In this document: piece by piece, positions 12,449 through 23,158 of the stretch
How the letters are laid out: each line of letters opens with the position of its first letter
Position numbering within the stretch: position 1 is the first letter of the stretch
Assembly: GCA_947044405.1 (NCBI GenBank)
Contig: CAMRHE010000196.1
Coordinates: forward strand, 3,145,001 to 3,209,000
Source of the DNA: Leptodactylus fallax
Taxonomy: Eukaryota; Chordata; Amphibia; Anura; Leptodactylidae
Length of the DNA stretch: 64,000 bases
Reading direction: 5' to 3'
Made by a program: the position numbers and the translations under genes
Notes under the pieces: generated by a model
The model's input: only the letters and a program-made list of their open reading frames with translations
Told to the model about the DNA's origin: nothing
The model's database searches: none

Positions 12449-13426
12449 AGGGGTAGTCCCATCTTGACTTTTAACAAACTTTATACTATAAACATATTTC
12501 ACACACTAATAGATATATATAAACAGGTATGTATAGTTCCTACCCCTGACAATTATCTTATCTTAGCGAAACTTCTGTTATTCTGCTCCGCCAAGAACAC
12601 GAGGATTATGGGCGGTACCAGCTTCACTCAGTCATGTGACAAGCTCTGACGACGCTTTCACAAGACGTGCGCACTCCCGATGCACTGGGAGAAGTGCTTA
12701 TACGCTGCCGGCGGGAATAGTACAGAAGAGCGATCATGGTAAGCAGTGACTGACCCTCTTACATAGCACACCAAACGCAGTGGTTGGTGTCAGCACCCAG
12801 GCAAGTGCCGGGGTCCCAAGCTGCTGAGGGACCCCACTTGGCACCAGGGTGCTGACTACGGTTGTTTTTAATAAAATAAAAAAAATAGGCCATTACCTGC
12901 TGGAGTAATCCCAGCAGGCACCGTCCCTATTTACTTACCAATCCCTGCTCACGGCCGCCTCCACCTCCCCTTCGGAGGTCAGGAGGAGAAGCCAGGGTGT
13001 CCGTGAGCAGGAGTGGGGATATGTAAGTATGGCCTTGGGTCTGCAGCAATTACTATTATACTCCGGGGTCTCTACAAACCCTGGAGTATAATGATCGGAG
13101 ACCATTAGCTGCAGAGCGAGTTGGACGGGCGGGAATCATCCGCGCATGCGTGAAGAATGCATGTACCTGTTATGTATGTGTTAGGGAAGGCAGCAAGAAA
13201 CTTTTAGTAGCGGCGATAATGATTAGGCAAGCGCGGCCACCGCTATGTGCACACTAAGGTGGCAGTGTCCATGGGCAACGGTTCATTTTCAAAGTGGGAA
13301 GCCTGGCTGTACCTGGCAACAGTGCTGGAAACCGGTACACTTTTTTTAATTGAGTTTATTTGTGAAAATACATGTATTGCCCTAAACTTTGTTTAGGAAT
13401 GTGAACTTTGAGATGGGAATACCCCT
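12449..13426. mobile_element. TTAA-target non-autonomous DNA element, 978 bp
   Basis: The ends are AGGGGTAGTCCCATCTTG and AGATGGGAATACCCCT, an imperfect inverted repeat, and TTAA lies on both sides (12445-12448, 13427-13430). The TTAA target and terminal AGGG fit Kolobok-type transposons, although piggyBac also uses TTAA. No transposase. The interior carries an inverted pair near 12786-12862 and one TATAAT hairpin (13053-13092), so other elements are nested or captured in it. Confidence 0.75.
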
Positions 13427-13430
13427 TTAA

Positions 13431-14738
13431 ACAGTGAAATTGGGCATATGATGTCATCAAGAGAGTCCTGGACTCCGTAAGGAGGCCCAAAAGAGATCAG
13501 GGAAGGTGAGTATGAATTTTTTAAAATATTTTTTTCACCTCCCCTGAGCCTCCAACTATTATACTCTATAATGCGGTAGCCATTTTAGTTTACCTGAGAC
13601 GAATGTCCATTTGTTCGGTTTCATAAAAAAATGAACAATTTGGAATACTCGGGTTGAACCTGGCTCGGTACGAGTCAGTTTGTCCATCTCTAATTGTGAA
13701 ATTAGCTCATGACAGATGTATCTGAATATGCACCCAAGAGGAAAGCTAGGCAGGATACAAGTGGATGTATTTCTGCATAGAAAATCAATGACTGTAAAAA
13801 ATTCAGGGACTCAAGTCGCTATCACAGTCAACCAAATAAATTGTTAAATGACAAATTCAGGTTTGCTGCAGCTGTACTCTAGTTTGCATTATTTTGTGCA
13901 CAAGAATTTTCCTTTCCTAGACTGATATACGTCACAACATAAAATATTTAAATTTGTTTTTAGATTTTACTAGCTAAGGGAAAGAGGAAAAACAAGATCT
14001 GCAGTGAGTCAATGGTTATTTCATTTCAATTCCTTCCAAAAAAAAAAGGAAATAAAAATCTGGCACATTCCTATAATTCACTTTCTCATCAATGTGGAAT
14101 AACATGCTCAGCAGAAAATCTGTCTAATACAGAACAAAATTTGTTTTATCACATTTCAGAAACACCTAGAAAAGTGTTAATTAGTCCCAATGCAAACTGT
14201 CAGAACAAATACTGGTTCCGGCCATAAATCGATAAATCTTGTAAATTATTTTGCGATTAAAATAGCAATGTAAGTGTTCTTTTATCCCTTATTAACAATT
14301 TTCACTTTATAATCAGATAAATGATTCTTAAGCTGCCCATAGACATTAGATTACTGTGGGTGGAACACTAGAAGATGCGGTTGCTACAGTAATACACAGC
14401 TATGCTTCCGCTTTGCCTTGTATTACAATATTGGAAAGTGAAAGCCTCACTATAAGAATTTGCTGTTGGCAGAGTTTTGTAGTGAGGCTTGTGAGGGTGA
14501 CAAGGGGGCCTTCAGTAGATCCCACTATCACCATGGCAAAGAAGCAAACACAAAGAGACCCCCTGGATGTCACCAATATTGATGGTGGCATCTAAGGGGC
14601 TAAACAGCCTTGAACATTGTTTCCACCAATCACAGCTGTTATAAGAGGGTGCCAGCTATGTGTCGCTATTTGTGATTGTTATCTATTGGGTCAGCTGATC
14701 CCACCACATCAGTGTGATGTCACTATGGATGAGAAGTG

Positions 14739-14741
<3 letters not shown>
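13431..14741. other. Unassigned intergenic stretch
   Basis: Begins with a decayed relative of the TATAAT hairpin family (about 13490-13570). Otherwise AT-rich, with short open frames on both strands that overlap each other and show no family features. Confidence 0.4.

Positions 14742-14775
<34 letters not shown>
14742..14775 (+). repeat. (GATA)n microsatellite
   Basis: About eight GATA repeats immediately before the palindromic element; a shorter GATA run lies at about 15200-15215 on its other side. Confidence 0.9.
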
Positions 14776-14778
<3 letters not shown>

Positions 14779-15114
14779 AAGGAAAAATGGCAGCACTCCT
14801 TTAAAAAGTAAACCAGTGAATTTTAATCCAAGTGCAACGTTTCGGTCCACACAGGAACCTTTCTCAAGCAATAGTGTGATAGCAAACAAAGCTACTTCAT
14901 ATAGGCAATATATCAATAAAGTGAAATTACAATTAATCAAAACAATTCACAAAAAATCATAATTTCACTTTATTGATGTATTGCCTATATGAAGTAGCTT
15001 TGTTTGCTATCACACTATTGCTTGAGAAAGGTTCCTGTGTGGACCGAAACGTCGCACTTGGATTAAAATTCACTGGTTTACTTTTTAAAGGAGTGCTGCC
15101 ATTTTTCCTTTATT
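14775..15114. mobile_element. Near-perfect palindromic element with ribozyme-like motif
   Basis: Two arms of about 154 bp (14775-14928 and 14961-15114) are almost exact reverse complements around a 32 bp centre. Each arm carries the motif TTGAGAAAGG, a loop, then GGACCGAAAC (15022-15050 on plus; 14833-14869 on minus). This has the layout of the CUGAUGA / stem II / GAAAC core of minimal hammerhead ribozymes known in Penelope-like retroelements, with GTC following in the right arm. The CUGAUGA box is not exact, so activity is doubtful. The duplex may be two head-to-head copies of a short element. Confidence 0.55.
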
Positions 15115-17027
15115 AGCTATGTTGGAGGCATTGCCATCCTCTGATTGGACTTGCACTCAAACTTTGTTTTTGTCTATGCTGCTTTGAATTTTTCTTTCTA
15201 GATAGATAGATAGAGTGCACCAATATACATTTATTTTGCTTTGGAGGTACTGTTGCCATTCAGGCGCTACCCCAAACCACCTATATTATACTCTGTTCTT
15301 ATATGAGAGGAGTTAGGCGCATAACTTTAATATAATATAAATATATAAAAAATAAACATAGAACACACAACCAATTCAACAGGAACAATAGAATGTTTAA
15401 TGAAAGCAATCTGTGTGACAATATTTTTTGATATGCACAAGACAGTGTATTATATAGTTAGGATAATTTTTGAAGATACGGTTTCTTGCCAAAATGTCTC
15501 AGTTTTTGCATTCGGCATGATGAAATACTTCTTATCTGCCAAACAAAGGAACATAATTTGTTAATGCAAATAAACCAAAGAATGCTAAATGTGGTCCACA
15601 TTAAAATGTTTTACTAATACCATAAAAGGAGGGTGTATCGTCCCCCAGAACAACCATTAAAAGGAAAAATAATTCACCGAACTCCCCACCTGAAACGTCA
15701 ATATGGCAAGGTCACATGACCGAAATTGCCAGCTAGGAGACCTAGTTATAAAGATAATAAACCACAGTATCTTACCATATCCTTGCCGCAGACATTATTA
15801 GTATAAAAACCCAGGTGATCTCCAAGAACAAATGATTAGGTGAAATGGAATCCTAGGTAGGTTCAATGATCCATGTAGGGGATATCCAGGCATGGCAAAT
15901 TGCTGATATAAATAAAAAGGCCTCATTACTTCCCTTGTTAGAACCAAACGAAAAATTTATATCAATATAACAAAAAACCTAGTATTTCTTAACATTCCTA
16001 ACTTCGGAGTAACAGCTTTAATTTGCTGGGACCATGACTGGAATCTTACTCCAAAACACCATGACCCTAAACAAGCCCTGCCTACGATAAATGTGTTGCA
16101 TTATTGCTTTATCCACAAGTACCCACATCCAGATATGCAATAAACAAGATTCAATACCAGTCATGCGCACGTATGTAACGCATTTGATGTGCCTGGCTTG
16201 ATAGATACAGACTTATGGAGTGCATGGCACCATTTAAGGCAAAACGCTGGAAAGGTAGGTAGCCCTGGCACACCATCACCGCTCACCTACTTATCTCTTC
16301 ACCCTGTGCCCCCACCATCTTTGTAGCTTTATAGTATTATATAGGCTAACTAAGCTGGAGGGGAACCAGCATGTCAATTGTTTACCCAGAGTCTACTTTA
16401 TTGGTTCTCTTTTGTAACTACTCTCCGGTGGGTTTTTATGTCTGAACTTCTGGGTATTGACTCTTGTTTATCGCATATTTGGATTTGGATACTGCTAGTA
16501 TTATGCGCGTTATCGCCTACAGGGTATATTGCATCCTAACATACATATACCTGCAATATCATTTCTTTAGCGCAGCATGTTCATAAAACATCCCCTTTCA
16601 AGATGCTGACACTATTTTGGCTGTCTTTATGCTCACTGTCCTTCATTAATGGATGGTTTTCCATCTCTTTGTAAACTGTTACACTATTACTCCACTTTAC
16701 TGCTTTTGGATAGTCTTATCTGCATGTTAGATCAACTCATCTAAGAGATAAATAAGGGCTTACATTTTAAGGGACTAAGTATCTGAAAGCAGGGGGTCCA
16801 ACCACTTGGACAGGGATCCTTGAGTGTCCCATGTGAATGGAATGGTAATGCATGGCCATTGATCCATTCTAAATGGTGTGGTGGTCTTGTATGTGTACCA
16901 CCATTACATCCAAACAGTGTGCTGGTGTACCTTAGTTCTAATAAAAGATTGATTCCAGCAAACAGACACCCAATGTCAGACACTTATCCCATATCCACAT
17001 GATAGGGGAAAAGTGAAAAAAAAAACT

Positions 17028-17310
17028 TTAGGCTAAGGCCCCATGTAGCGAGCCACAGCATAAAACGCTGTGGAAAAAAATGCAGCAGAAACACATCGCG
17101 TTTTTTCCCTTGCGTTTTTCTACAGAAAGTCCGTAGACTTCTGTGGACTTTCTGTCTATATTATACATATACGGAAAACTCCAGTGTTTCTAGAGGTATA
17201 ATTGACATGCTGTGATTTACTACGGCGCAAGCGTTTTTGAAAATCGCAGCTTTTCCACTGCAGATTTTTTTTCTGCAATGTGTGGATGGGATAACCAGAA
17301 TCCCATCCAC
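17028..17310 (+). mobile_element. MITE fragment private to copy A
   Basis: Begins GGCTAAGGCCCCATGTAGCG, followed by GC-rich DNA rich in GCGTTTTT/AAAACGC inverted motifs, then stops without a matching right end. B and C lack it at the equivalent place. The class is uncertain; this style of end is common among frog MITEs. Confidence 0.45.
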
Positions 17311-17374
17311 TTTGCAGGTAATGTAATAGAACATATGTGTAAGATGCAAAGAAATGGGTAAACAAATTGTTACA

Positions 17375-17377
<3 letters not shown>

Positions 17378-17457
<80 letters not shown>
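17378..17457 (+). repeat. (TA)n microsatellite
   Basis: About 80 bp of TA repeats with one CAGTG interruption. Equivalent shorter tracts occur in B (about 41928-41945) and C (about 60493-60529). Apparent Ile-Tyr repeat peptides are artefacts. Confidence 0.95.
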
Positions 17458-17461
<4 letters not shown>

Positions 17462-18051
17462 TATTTTGCTACTAGTTTCTTACCTGCAGTATTCCTCTAA
17501 GTCTAGGTGGTTGGGAGAGTTCAAGCATCTTCAGGAAACTCTTCAGTACAGGGGTCACAGCAATCTAGTTTTGTTATCTTGTTTGCAGTCCCATATAGTG
17601 TATATATATTTGAGTCCATGTCTGCTGGAGGTAATCTTTCTTTACCCTAATAGATACTTGCAGGTAGATGCAAGCACAGCGCAGGCAGCAAGTACACTGA
17701 AGACATGGCATATTCATTTTAAGCCCCAGAGCAGGTCATCTGAGTTCCTCTAGTATTTATCTTTGTATATAGTCTATTTGCTCTAGGATTCAGTAGTCAC
17801 TGAATAGCATTCATGGTCAATGTACCACCATTGAAATCTGAAGATAAATGGTCAACAGATGATGGTGGCTGTCTTTGCCAGTGATAAAGTCAAAATTGGT
17901 GGCATGCTGAAAATGTCAGCATGCATATACACATTGCACTGTGTGGCAGACATGTACCACCAGGCACTAAAGGTTGTGTAGTCAAAGAAGTATCACAGAA
18001 AATATGGGATTCCTGATTTGTGTACAGGTCATACCCTGCCATATAAGCAGG

Positions 18052-18252
18052 TCAGTACAGGTATGTGACGCTTCTGGGCATCAACAAAGCAATGATGGGC
18101 CAATTATCAAGAGTGTCCAGAGCTCTCAGTTGGCTAGTAGGGAGACAGAGTAGTGAGGACATGTTCTTCTCATCAGTATACAAGCAGTCATCCAGATGAA
18201 GGAGTTCTAAACTATGTTGAAGGAGAATCTTTTGCACAAGTTGTAAATTCAC
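18052..18252 (-). CDS. Short open frame conserved in all three copies (doubtful)
   Basis: A 66-codon minus-strand frame about 200 bp downstream of the kinase stop. It is kept in B (42598-42798) and C (61181-61381) with single changes such as Glu/Val and Ser/Asn. An adjacent minus frame in another phase (18258-18488) lies between it and the kinase. I recognise no domain. Conservation means little because the copies are so young, and it could equally be kinase 3' UTR. Confidence 0.15.
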   Translation of the reverse strand: MNLQLVQKILLQHSLELLHLDDCLYTDEKNMSSLLCLPTSQLRALDTLDNWPIIALLMPRSVTYLY

Positions 18253-18457
18253 AGTGGCTAGTATTGCAGACTTGTGGGATTAGGCAGCAGTGACAGTGGC
18301 GGAACGTGGCGGTTACTGATGACATTAGACATGATGATGTCAGCGATGAGACGGGCAGGCAGTAGAAGCTGATCATTATGAGCTATGGCTGATGGTCTTC
18401 TGTGTGGAGTGTGACGGTTAGATATTATGCTGGCAGGTGTCTTGTTTTTAGGGGCGT

Positions 18458-19897
18458 TTAATGGTAACTTGTGCTCCATGCTGGGCACACAAAAGGAAAA
18501 TCAGTAAAGATGGTCTGTTGTTTAGCAGGGATTGGGTCTTTAAGATCTTCACTGCATGGTATAGATATCTGCTGGCTCATGCAGACATTCACATTTCTGC
18601 TTACTGAAATTGGTGATGGTGCTATTCCTGATTCTATTTCTGCCCAGTTAATATGGGAAAAGAAGGGATGTTTTTTTATATTGCAATTTACACCTAATCG
18701 AACATACTGGTCTTTGAACAGGAGTCTTGATAGGATATCTAATGTTGGATGGTCACTAAGGTATCTATATGATGGTTCTTGATGAATTACATTGCTCATA
18801 ATATTTTCAGTGGTGTCTCCTCTGAATGGTAGGCGACGGAATATCATACAATAGATCATAACTCCCAGGGCGAACCAATCTACTCCTGCATTGTATGGTT
18901 GGTGTAAAATCATCTCAGGAGCTCCAAACCCAGGTGTGCCAGAGTAGTCTGTGGCATTAACTCTATCATAGACTCCGTATAGGGCTAGTCCAAAATCTGT
19001 AATTTTTAGATGTCCATCTCCAGTCAGCAGGATGTTGTCTAGTTTTAGGTCCCGGTGGACAATGCCATTGGTGTGCATAAATTGTATGCCACAGATTAAT
19101 TCTGCTGCTATAAATTTGATGGTGTTTATATTGAGCCAGTTCTTTGACACATAATTGCTCAAATCCCCTCCATGAGCCAGTTCAGTCACATAGAATGCAT
19201 AGTTTTGGCTGTGAAATGCAGCATAGCCATGAACAAGAAATCTGCTATTGTGCGCTAACCTCAGGACTTGGCGTTCCTGAAGGCATTGGCTGAATGGTAT
19301 TAAGGCTCTCTTCTTTATTATTTTCAGTGCCACACTTTCTCTACGGATTACATCAGTGGCTAATATCACTTTTCCATATGTTCCTTCCCCAAGCACACTA
19401 TGTAATATAAATTTATCTATTGTAAGAGGGACAGTGATCTTTCTATGTTTGCTCACAGGGCCACTACATTCAGGTGAGGTGACATCTTGGCCTGGGTCTT
19501 CCTGCCCTGGGTCTTCCTGCCCTTTTCTCTTCTTTCCTGCTCCCTCCCCTATTTTTGCACTGATTTTGGTCGTGCTTTGACCAGCAGTAGATCTGTGCGT
19601 CTCTCTTACATGGATTTGTTTTAGTATTTTGTCTGCCTGATTTTTAACAAATCCCACAAATCTGCCCCATCTGTTTTGTATGGTTTCTAAGAATGTGATA
19701 TTGTGGGTTACATTACTGTCAGCCAGATGTGCTTGACTAACCTCAGTACTGGGCCTCTTAGAATCCATCTTTGTGCTTTTTGGTGGACGTTCCTTCATTT
19801 CCTCATGTGCTGGCTCCTGCTTTTCTCTCTGTCTCCCTTTTTCTTTCTTTTTGTTTTTTGTTGAATCCCTTTTCTTTTTTCTGTGTTTGCTGCCCAT
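18458..19897 (-). CDS. AGC-family Ser/Thr protein kinase, copy A (intronless)
   Basis: 479 codons in one exon, with ATG at 19897. Residues 1-150 are Lys/Arg-rich and low complexity, with nuclear-localisation-like basic runs. The kinase domain spans about 163-413: glycine loop GEGTYG (170-175), ATP-anchoring Lys192, helix-C Glu208, HRDLKLDN with catalytic Asp283 and Asn288, DFG 301-303, GTPGFGAPE (320-328), Asp340, and Arg400 that should pair with the APE Glu. The tail ends in FTDFPF (464-469), an AGC hydrophobic motif of the FxxFxF type; a classical turn motif is not obvious. HRDLKLDN and the overall pattern resemble the PKC/PKN branch, but C1 and C2 domains are missing. It probably phosphorylates Ser/Thr using ATP; the substrate is unknown. 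It may be a retrocopy-derived lineage, as no intron is seen. Confidence 0.85.
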   Translation of the reverse strand: MGSKHRKKKRDSTKNKKKEKGRQREKQEPAHEEMKERPPKSTKMDSKRPSTEVSQAHLADSNVTHNITFLETIQNRWGRFVGFVKNQADKILKQIHVRETHRSTAGQSTTKISAKIGEGAGKKRKGQEDPGQEDPGQDVTSPECSGPVSKHRKITVPLTIDKFILHSVLGEGTYGKVILATDVIRRESVALKIIKKRALIPFSQCLQERQVLRLAHNSRFLVHGYAAFHSQNYAFYVTELAHGGDLSNYVSKNWLNINTIKFIAAELICGIQFMHTNGIVHRDLKLDNILLTGDGHLKITDFGLALYGVYDRVNATDYSGTPGFGAPEMILHQPYNAGVDWFALGVMIYCMIFRRLPFRGDTTENIMSNVIHQEPSYRYLSDHPTLDILSRLLFKDQYVRLGVNCNIKKHPFFSHINWAEIESGIAPSPISVSRNVNVCMSQQISIPCSEDLKDPIPAKQQTIFTDFPFVCPAWSTSYH

Positions 19898-20170
19898 GTT
19901 GTATCAGAAGACAACAACAATGGGGCAGTTATCCAAAAAAAGTACGTAAATATATATGTAGTCAAAAGACAAAATCCACAGGTGAGTGTTGTAGTTGAAA
20001 GCAACAGCAACTAAGGCTCATGGCTCTCAGCAGTTGGGTATGGAACTCTCGGAACGGTGATGTCACTATGCAAGCTTGTGCACTCACACTTATTGTGATG
20101 TCAGCTGGATACGGTGTATGAATATTTTATCAGCTCCTAACACCAAGCTAATAACTAGCAGCTACTTAAA
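19898..20170 (-). promoter_or_regulatory. Upstream region of kinase copy A
   Basis: On the minus strand it contains a TATATATT stretch about 50 bp before the ATG (near 19947-19957) and CRE-like TGACATCA motifs near 20056 and 20098. These are shared with C. B lacks about 55 bp here (about 20112-20166). Promoter activity is inferred from position only. Confidence 0.25.
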
Positions 20171-21125
20171 GGGCAACTACACCTTAAAAAATAAAGAATA
20201 AATACAAACTGTATATACCAGGTTACAGAACACATTACACTGATAACATTCTTTTGTTATCTATGTCACTGTTGTAGATTTGGAGAAAACTAACTTTTAA
20301 GCGATATGCAAATGAGGCAGTTGGTGCACTTGGTGCATGTCTTTATCACTGTAATGTTTTCAGGCAGTTGCCTGGGTAAGGTGGACTCTCTGGTAGACTC
20401 CCTGTCTTTCCTGTATGAATAAGCATCAAGCAGTCCAGGGAGCAGCATTATATAGGTAAGAGTCTACTTCTCCCTTGCTTTTCCTCCACTCCTATAGCTG
20501 GATTCAGAAACGACATCAAAACGGCCTGTGTGTAAATACTGTCCTGTTTGTTGTCTTCATTTACTTTATGTTTAGTTACTGGATACAGGATAATATTTTT
20601 CTACCATCTTTACTCAAAATGTAGCAAAGATCTGTAGTGGAAATGCTGAGAAACTGGCACTTGCAAAACACTTGTGAGCATACTCTTACATTGTGCAAGT
20701 TATCCATCTTCCCCAGGTTCCTGAAAGGCAAATCTGTCTAGCTATGATAAAGTAATGAAACGTTATTACTGCATAGCTACTGTAGGCGTATAACACTGCA
20801 CAGTGTACCCAGATTTTCTAGGCTTTTTAATGCAGTAGTAATCTGCCTAGTTATGCTACAATATGAGAGTACTATATTTAATAATGTGTAACCAGGGAAA
20901 TCTGGAATTCTACTGTCGGGAAAAGCTTGGTAGTGGTGAAGGAGATTTTTTTTTTTTTTTTATATATAAAAGGTGCACAATGCCTGTATGATACATTGTG
21001 GTTGATTTTCTGTCAACAATTCTACTGTAATTTTTGCCAAAACAAACTGGTGAACATGCCTTACTGCACTTTTTATTAAATGTTTTAGTACTTTTATTCA
21101 CCTTGCCCAACATAGGGTACATGTA
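20171..21125. other. Shared upstream block of the kinase unit, no gene
   Basis: Present in all three copies. It includes TTAA-AGGGCAACTACACC at about 20166, which looks like a transposon end, and a perfect octamer ATGCAAAT at about 20308 (also in B and C). The stretch from about 20832 is replaced in B by different DNA (45401-45675). Confidence 0.4.
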
Positions 21126-22668
21126 TAGTATCTCACAAAAGTGAGTACATCCCTCATATTTATGTACTTATTTCATTATGACATTACATATTTGACAATT
21201 TGATACATTGTAAAGTAGTCAATGTACAACTTGTATAACAGCGTAAATTTGGTTTTCCGTCAAAATCACTCAACACACAGCCATTAATGTCTAAACCCCT
21301 GTCAACAAAAGTGAGTACATCCATAAGTGAAAATGGACAAATTGTGCCCAATTAGCCATTTTTCCTCCCCAGTGTCATGTGACTTGTTAGTGTTACAAGG
21401 CCTAAGGTGTGAATGGGGAGCAGATGTCTTAAATTTGGTGTTATCACTCTCACACTCTCTCATAATGGTCACTGGTTACATGGCACCTCATGGCAACGAA
21501 CTCTCTGAGGATCGGAAAAAAAGAATTGTTGCTGTACATAAAGATGGCCTAGGCTATAAGAAGATTGGCAACACCCTGAAACTGATCTGTAGCACGGTGG
21601 CCAAGACCTTACAGGGGTTTAACAAGACAGGTTCCACTCTGAACAGGCCTCGCCATGGTCGACCAAAGAAGTTGAGTGCCCATGCTCAGCATCATATCCA
21701 GAGGTTGTCCTTGCAAAATAGACGTATGAGTGCTGCCAGCATCGCTGCAGAGGTTAAGGGGATTGGGGGGCCAGCCTGTCAGTGTTCAGACCATATGTCG
21801 CACTTTGGATCAAATTGGTCTGCATGTCTGTTGTCACAGAAAGAAGCCTCTTCTAAAGATGATGCACAAGAAAGCCTGAAAACAGTTTGCTGAAGGCAAG
21901 CAGACTAAGGACATGGATTACTGGAACCATGTCCTGTGGTCTGAGGAGACCAAGATGAACTTTTTTGGTTCAGATGTTGTGAATTTTGTATGGCAGAAAC
22001 CAGGTGAGGAGTACAAAGACAAGTGTGTCGTCTACAATCAGGCATGGTGGACGACGCATGACTGCTGCTGGCCGTGGGGAGCTATAGTTCATTGAGGAAA
22101 CCATGAATGCCAATGTACTGGGCTGCAGGACAGTATTCCAGCATGATAACAACTTCAAACACACCTCTGAGATGCCCACTGCTTTGCTAAAGAAACTGAG
22201 AGTAAAGGTGCTAGACTGGCCAAACATGTTTCCAGACCTAAATCCTATTGAGCATCTGTGGGGTATCCTCAAATAGAAGGTCTCTAATATCCACCAGTTC
22301 TGTGATGTAGTCATGGAGGAGTGGAAGAGAATTCCAATGGCAACCTGTGACTCTCTAGTGAACGCCATGCTCAAGAAGGTTAAGGTAGTGCTGGAAAATA
22401 ATGGTGGCCACACAAAATATTGACCCTTGGAGCACAAATTGTCCATTTTCACTTAGGGGTGTACTCACTTTTGTTGCCAGGAGTTTAGACATTAATTTCT
22501 GTGTGCTGAGCGATTTTGAAAGCACACCAAATTTACACTGTTACACAAGCTGTACAGTGAGTACTTTACATTATATCAAAGTGTCATATCTTCAGTGTTG
22601 TCCCATGAAAATATATAATGAAATAATTACAAAAATGTGAGGGGTGTACTCACTTTTGTGAAATACTG
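21126..22668 (+). pseudogene. Degenerate Tc1 transposon, copy A
   Basis: The TA-flanked ends are TAGTATCTCACAAAAGTGAG (21126) and CACTTTTGTGAAATACTG (to 22668). The transposase remnant starts with ATG at 21465 and shows the Tc1 helix-turn-helix style N-terminus (SEDRKKRIVAVHKDG, GYKKIG, GRPKKLS), WSEETK at the first catalytic site (Glu where Asp is expected), the HDN segment and the IEHLWG third site. Frameshifts and stops break it, so it should be inactive. Copy B holds the same insertion, so it predates the duplication. Confidence 0.85.
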
Positions 22669-23158
22669 TATACATAGTTACATAATGTGACATCCGCATC
22701 TGTTCAGACTTCTGCGCTACCTTCCGGCCATGTTGTACAGCGCAGGAGGTGTGTCTGGCTATGATTCTATGCTTTTAGGTTTCTTGTGCTCTGTCTGAAC
22801 AATGCTCTATTCCCTCTGCTCCTCAAACAGTTAACTTCAGGCTTGCTATTAGTCTCTGTTGAGCATGATCGCGTTTTTCTCCTGTACTTCTGTTTTTGCA
22901 AACCTGTCTATTCCAGTTCTGGTTTTGTTCCTGCTGCCTGACTGGTTCAGACCCTTGGCTTTTCCCCTACCTGTTCTTCTTTGTTTTGTCTTGTCTGTGT
23001 TTGTGTTTGCACTTGTGACATAGGAAGGGATCGTCGCCCAGTTGTCCTTGCTGAGGCAAGCAGGTAGGGACTTCGGGATGTGTCTAGTATTAGGGCTCAC
23101 TGTCCTTTTCTTCCTTTCTGCTTCTGGGACATTTGCAGCAGACAAAACCTACTGGAAT
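22669..23158. other. Gene-free spacer between Tc1 and CR1
   Basis: Shared with B (46944-47449). No open frame or element end that I can assign. Confidence 0.4.

Larger units (their letters stand above)
15303..18051. other. Copy A left flank of the kinase, no gene
   Basis: Shared with B (39294-42597) and C (58389-61180). I see no coding exon. A differs by carrying a MITE fragment at 17028-17310 in place of the short TTAA MITE of B and C, and lacks about 70 bp present in B near 42392-42465. Confidence 0.5.

Noticed and set aside
17367..17753. 128-codon plus frame starting with Ile-Tyr repeats
   Set aside because: It translates a TA microsatellite plus unrelated downstream DNA; not conserved in copies B and C.
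18471..18782. Plus-strand frames opposite the kinase genes (also near 19356, 43018, 43795, 61599, 62376)
   Set aside because: They are antisense shadows of the kinase coding sequence with no family resemblance.
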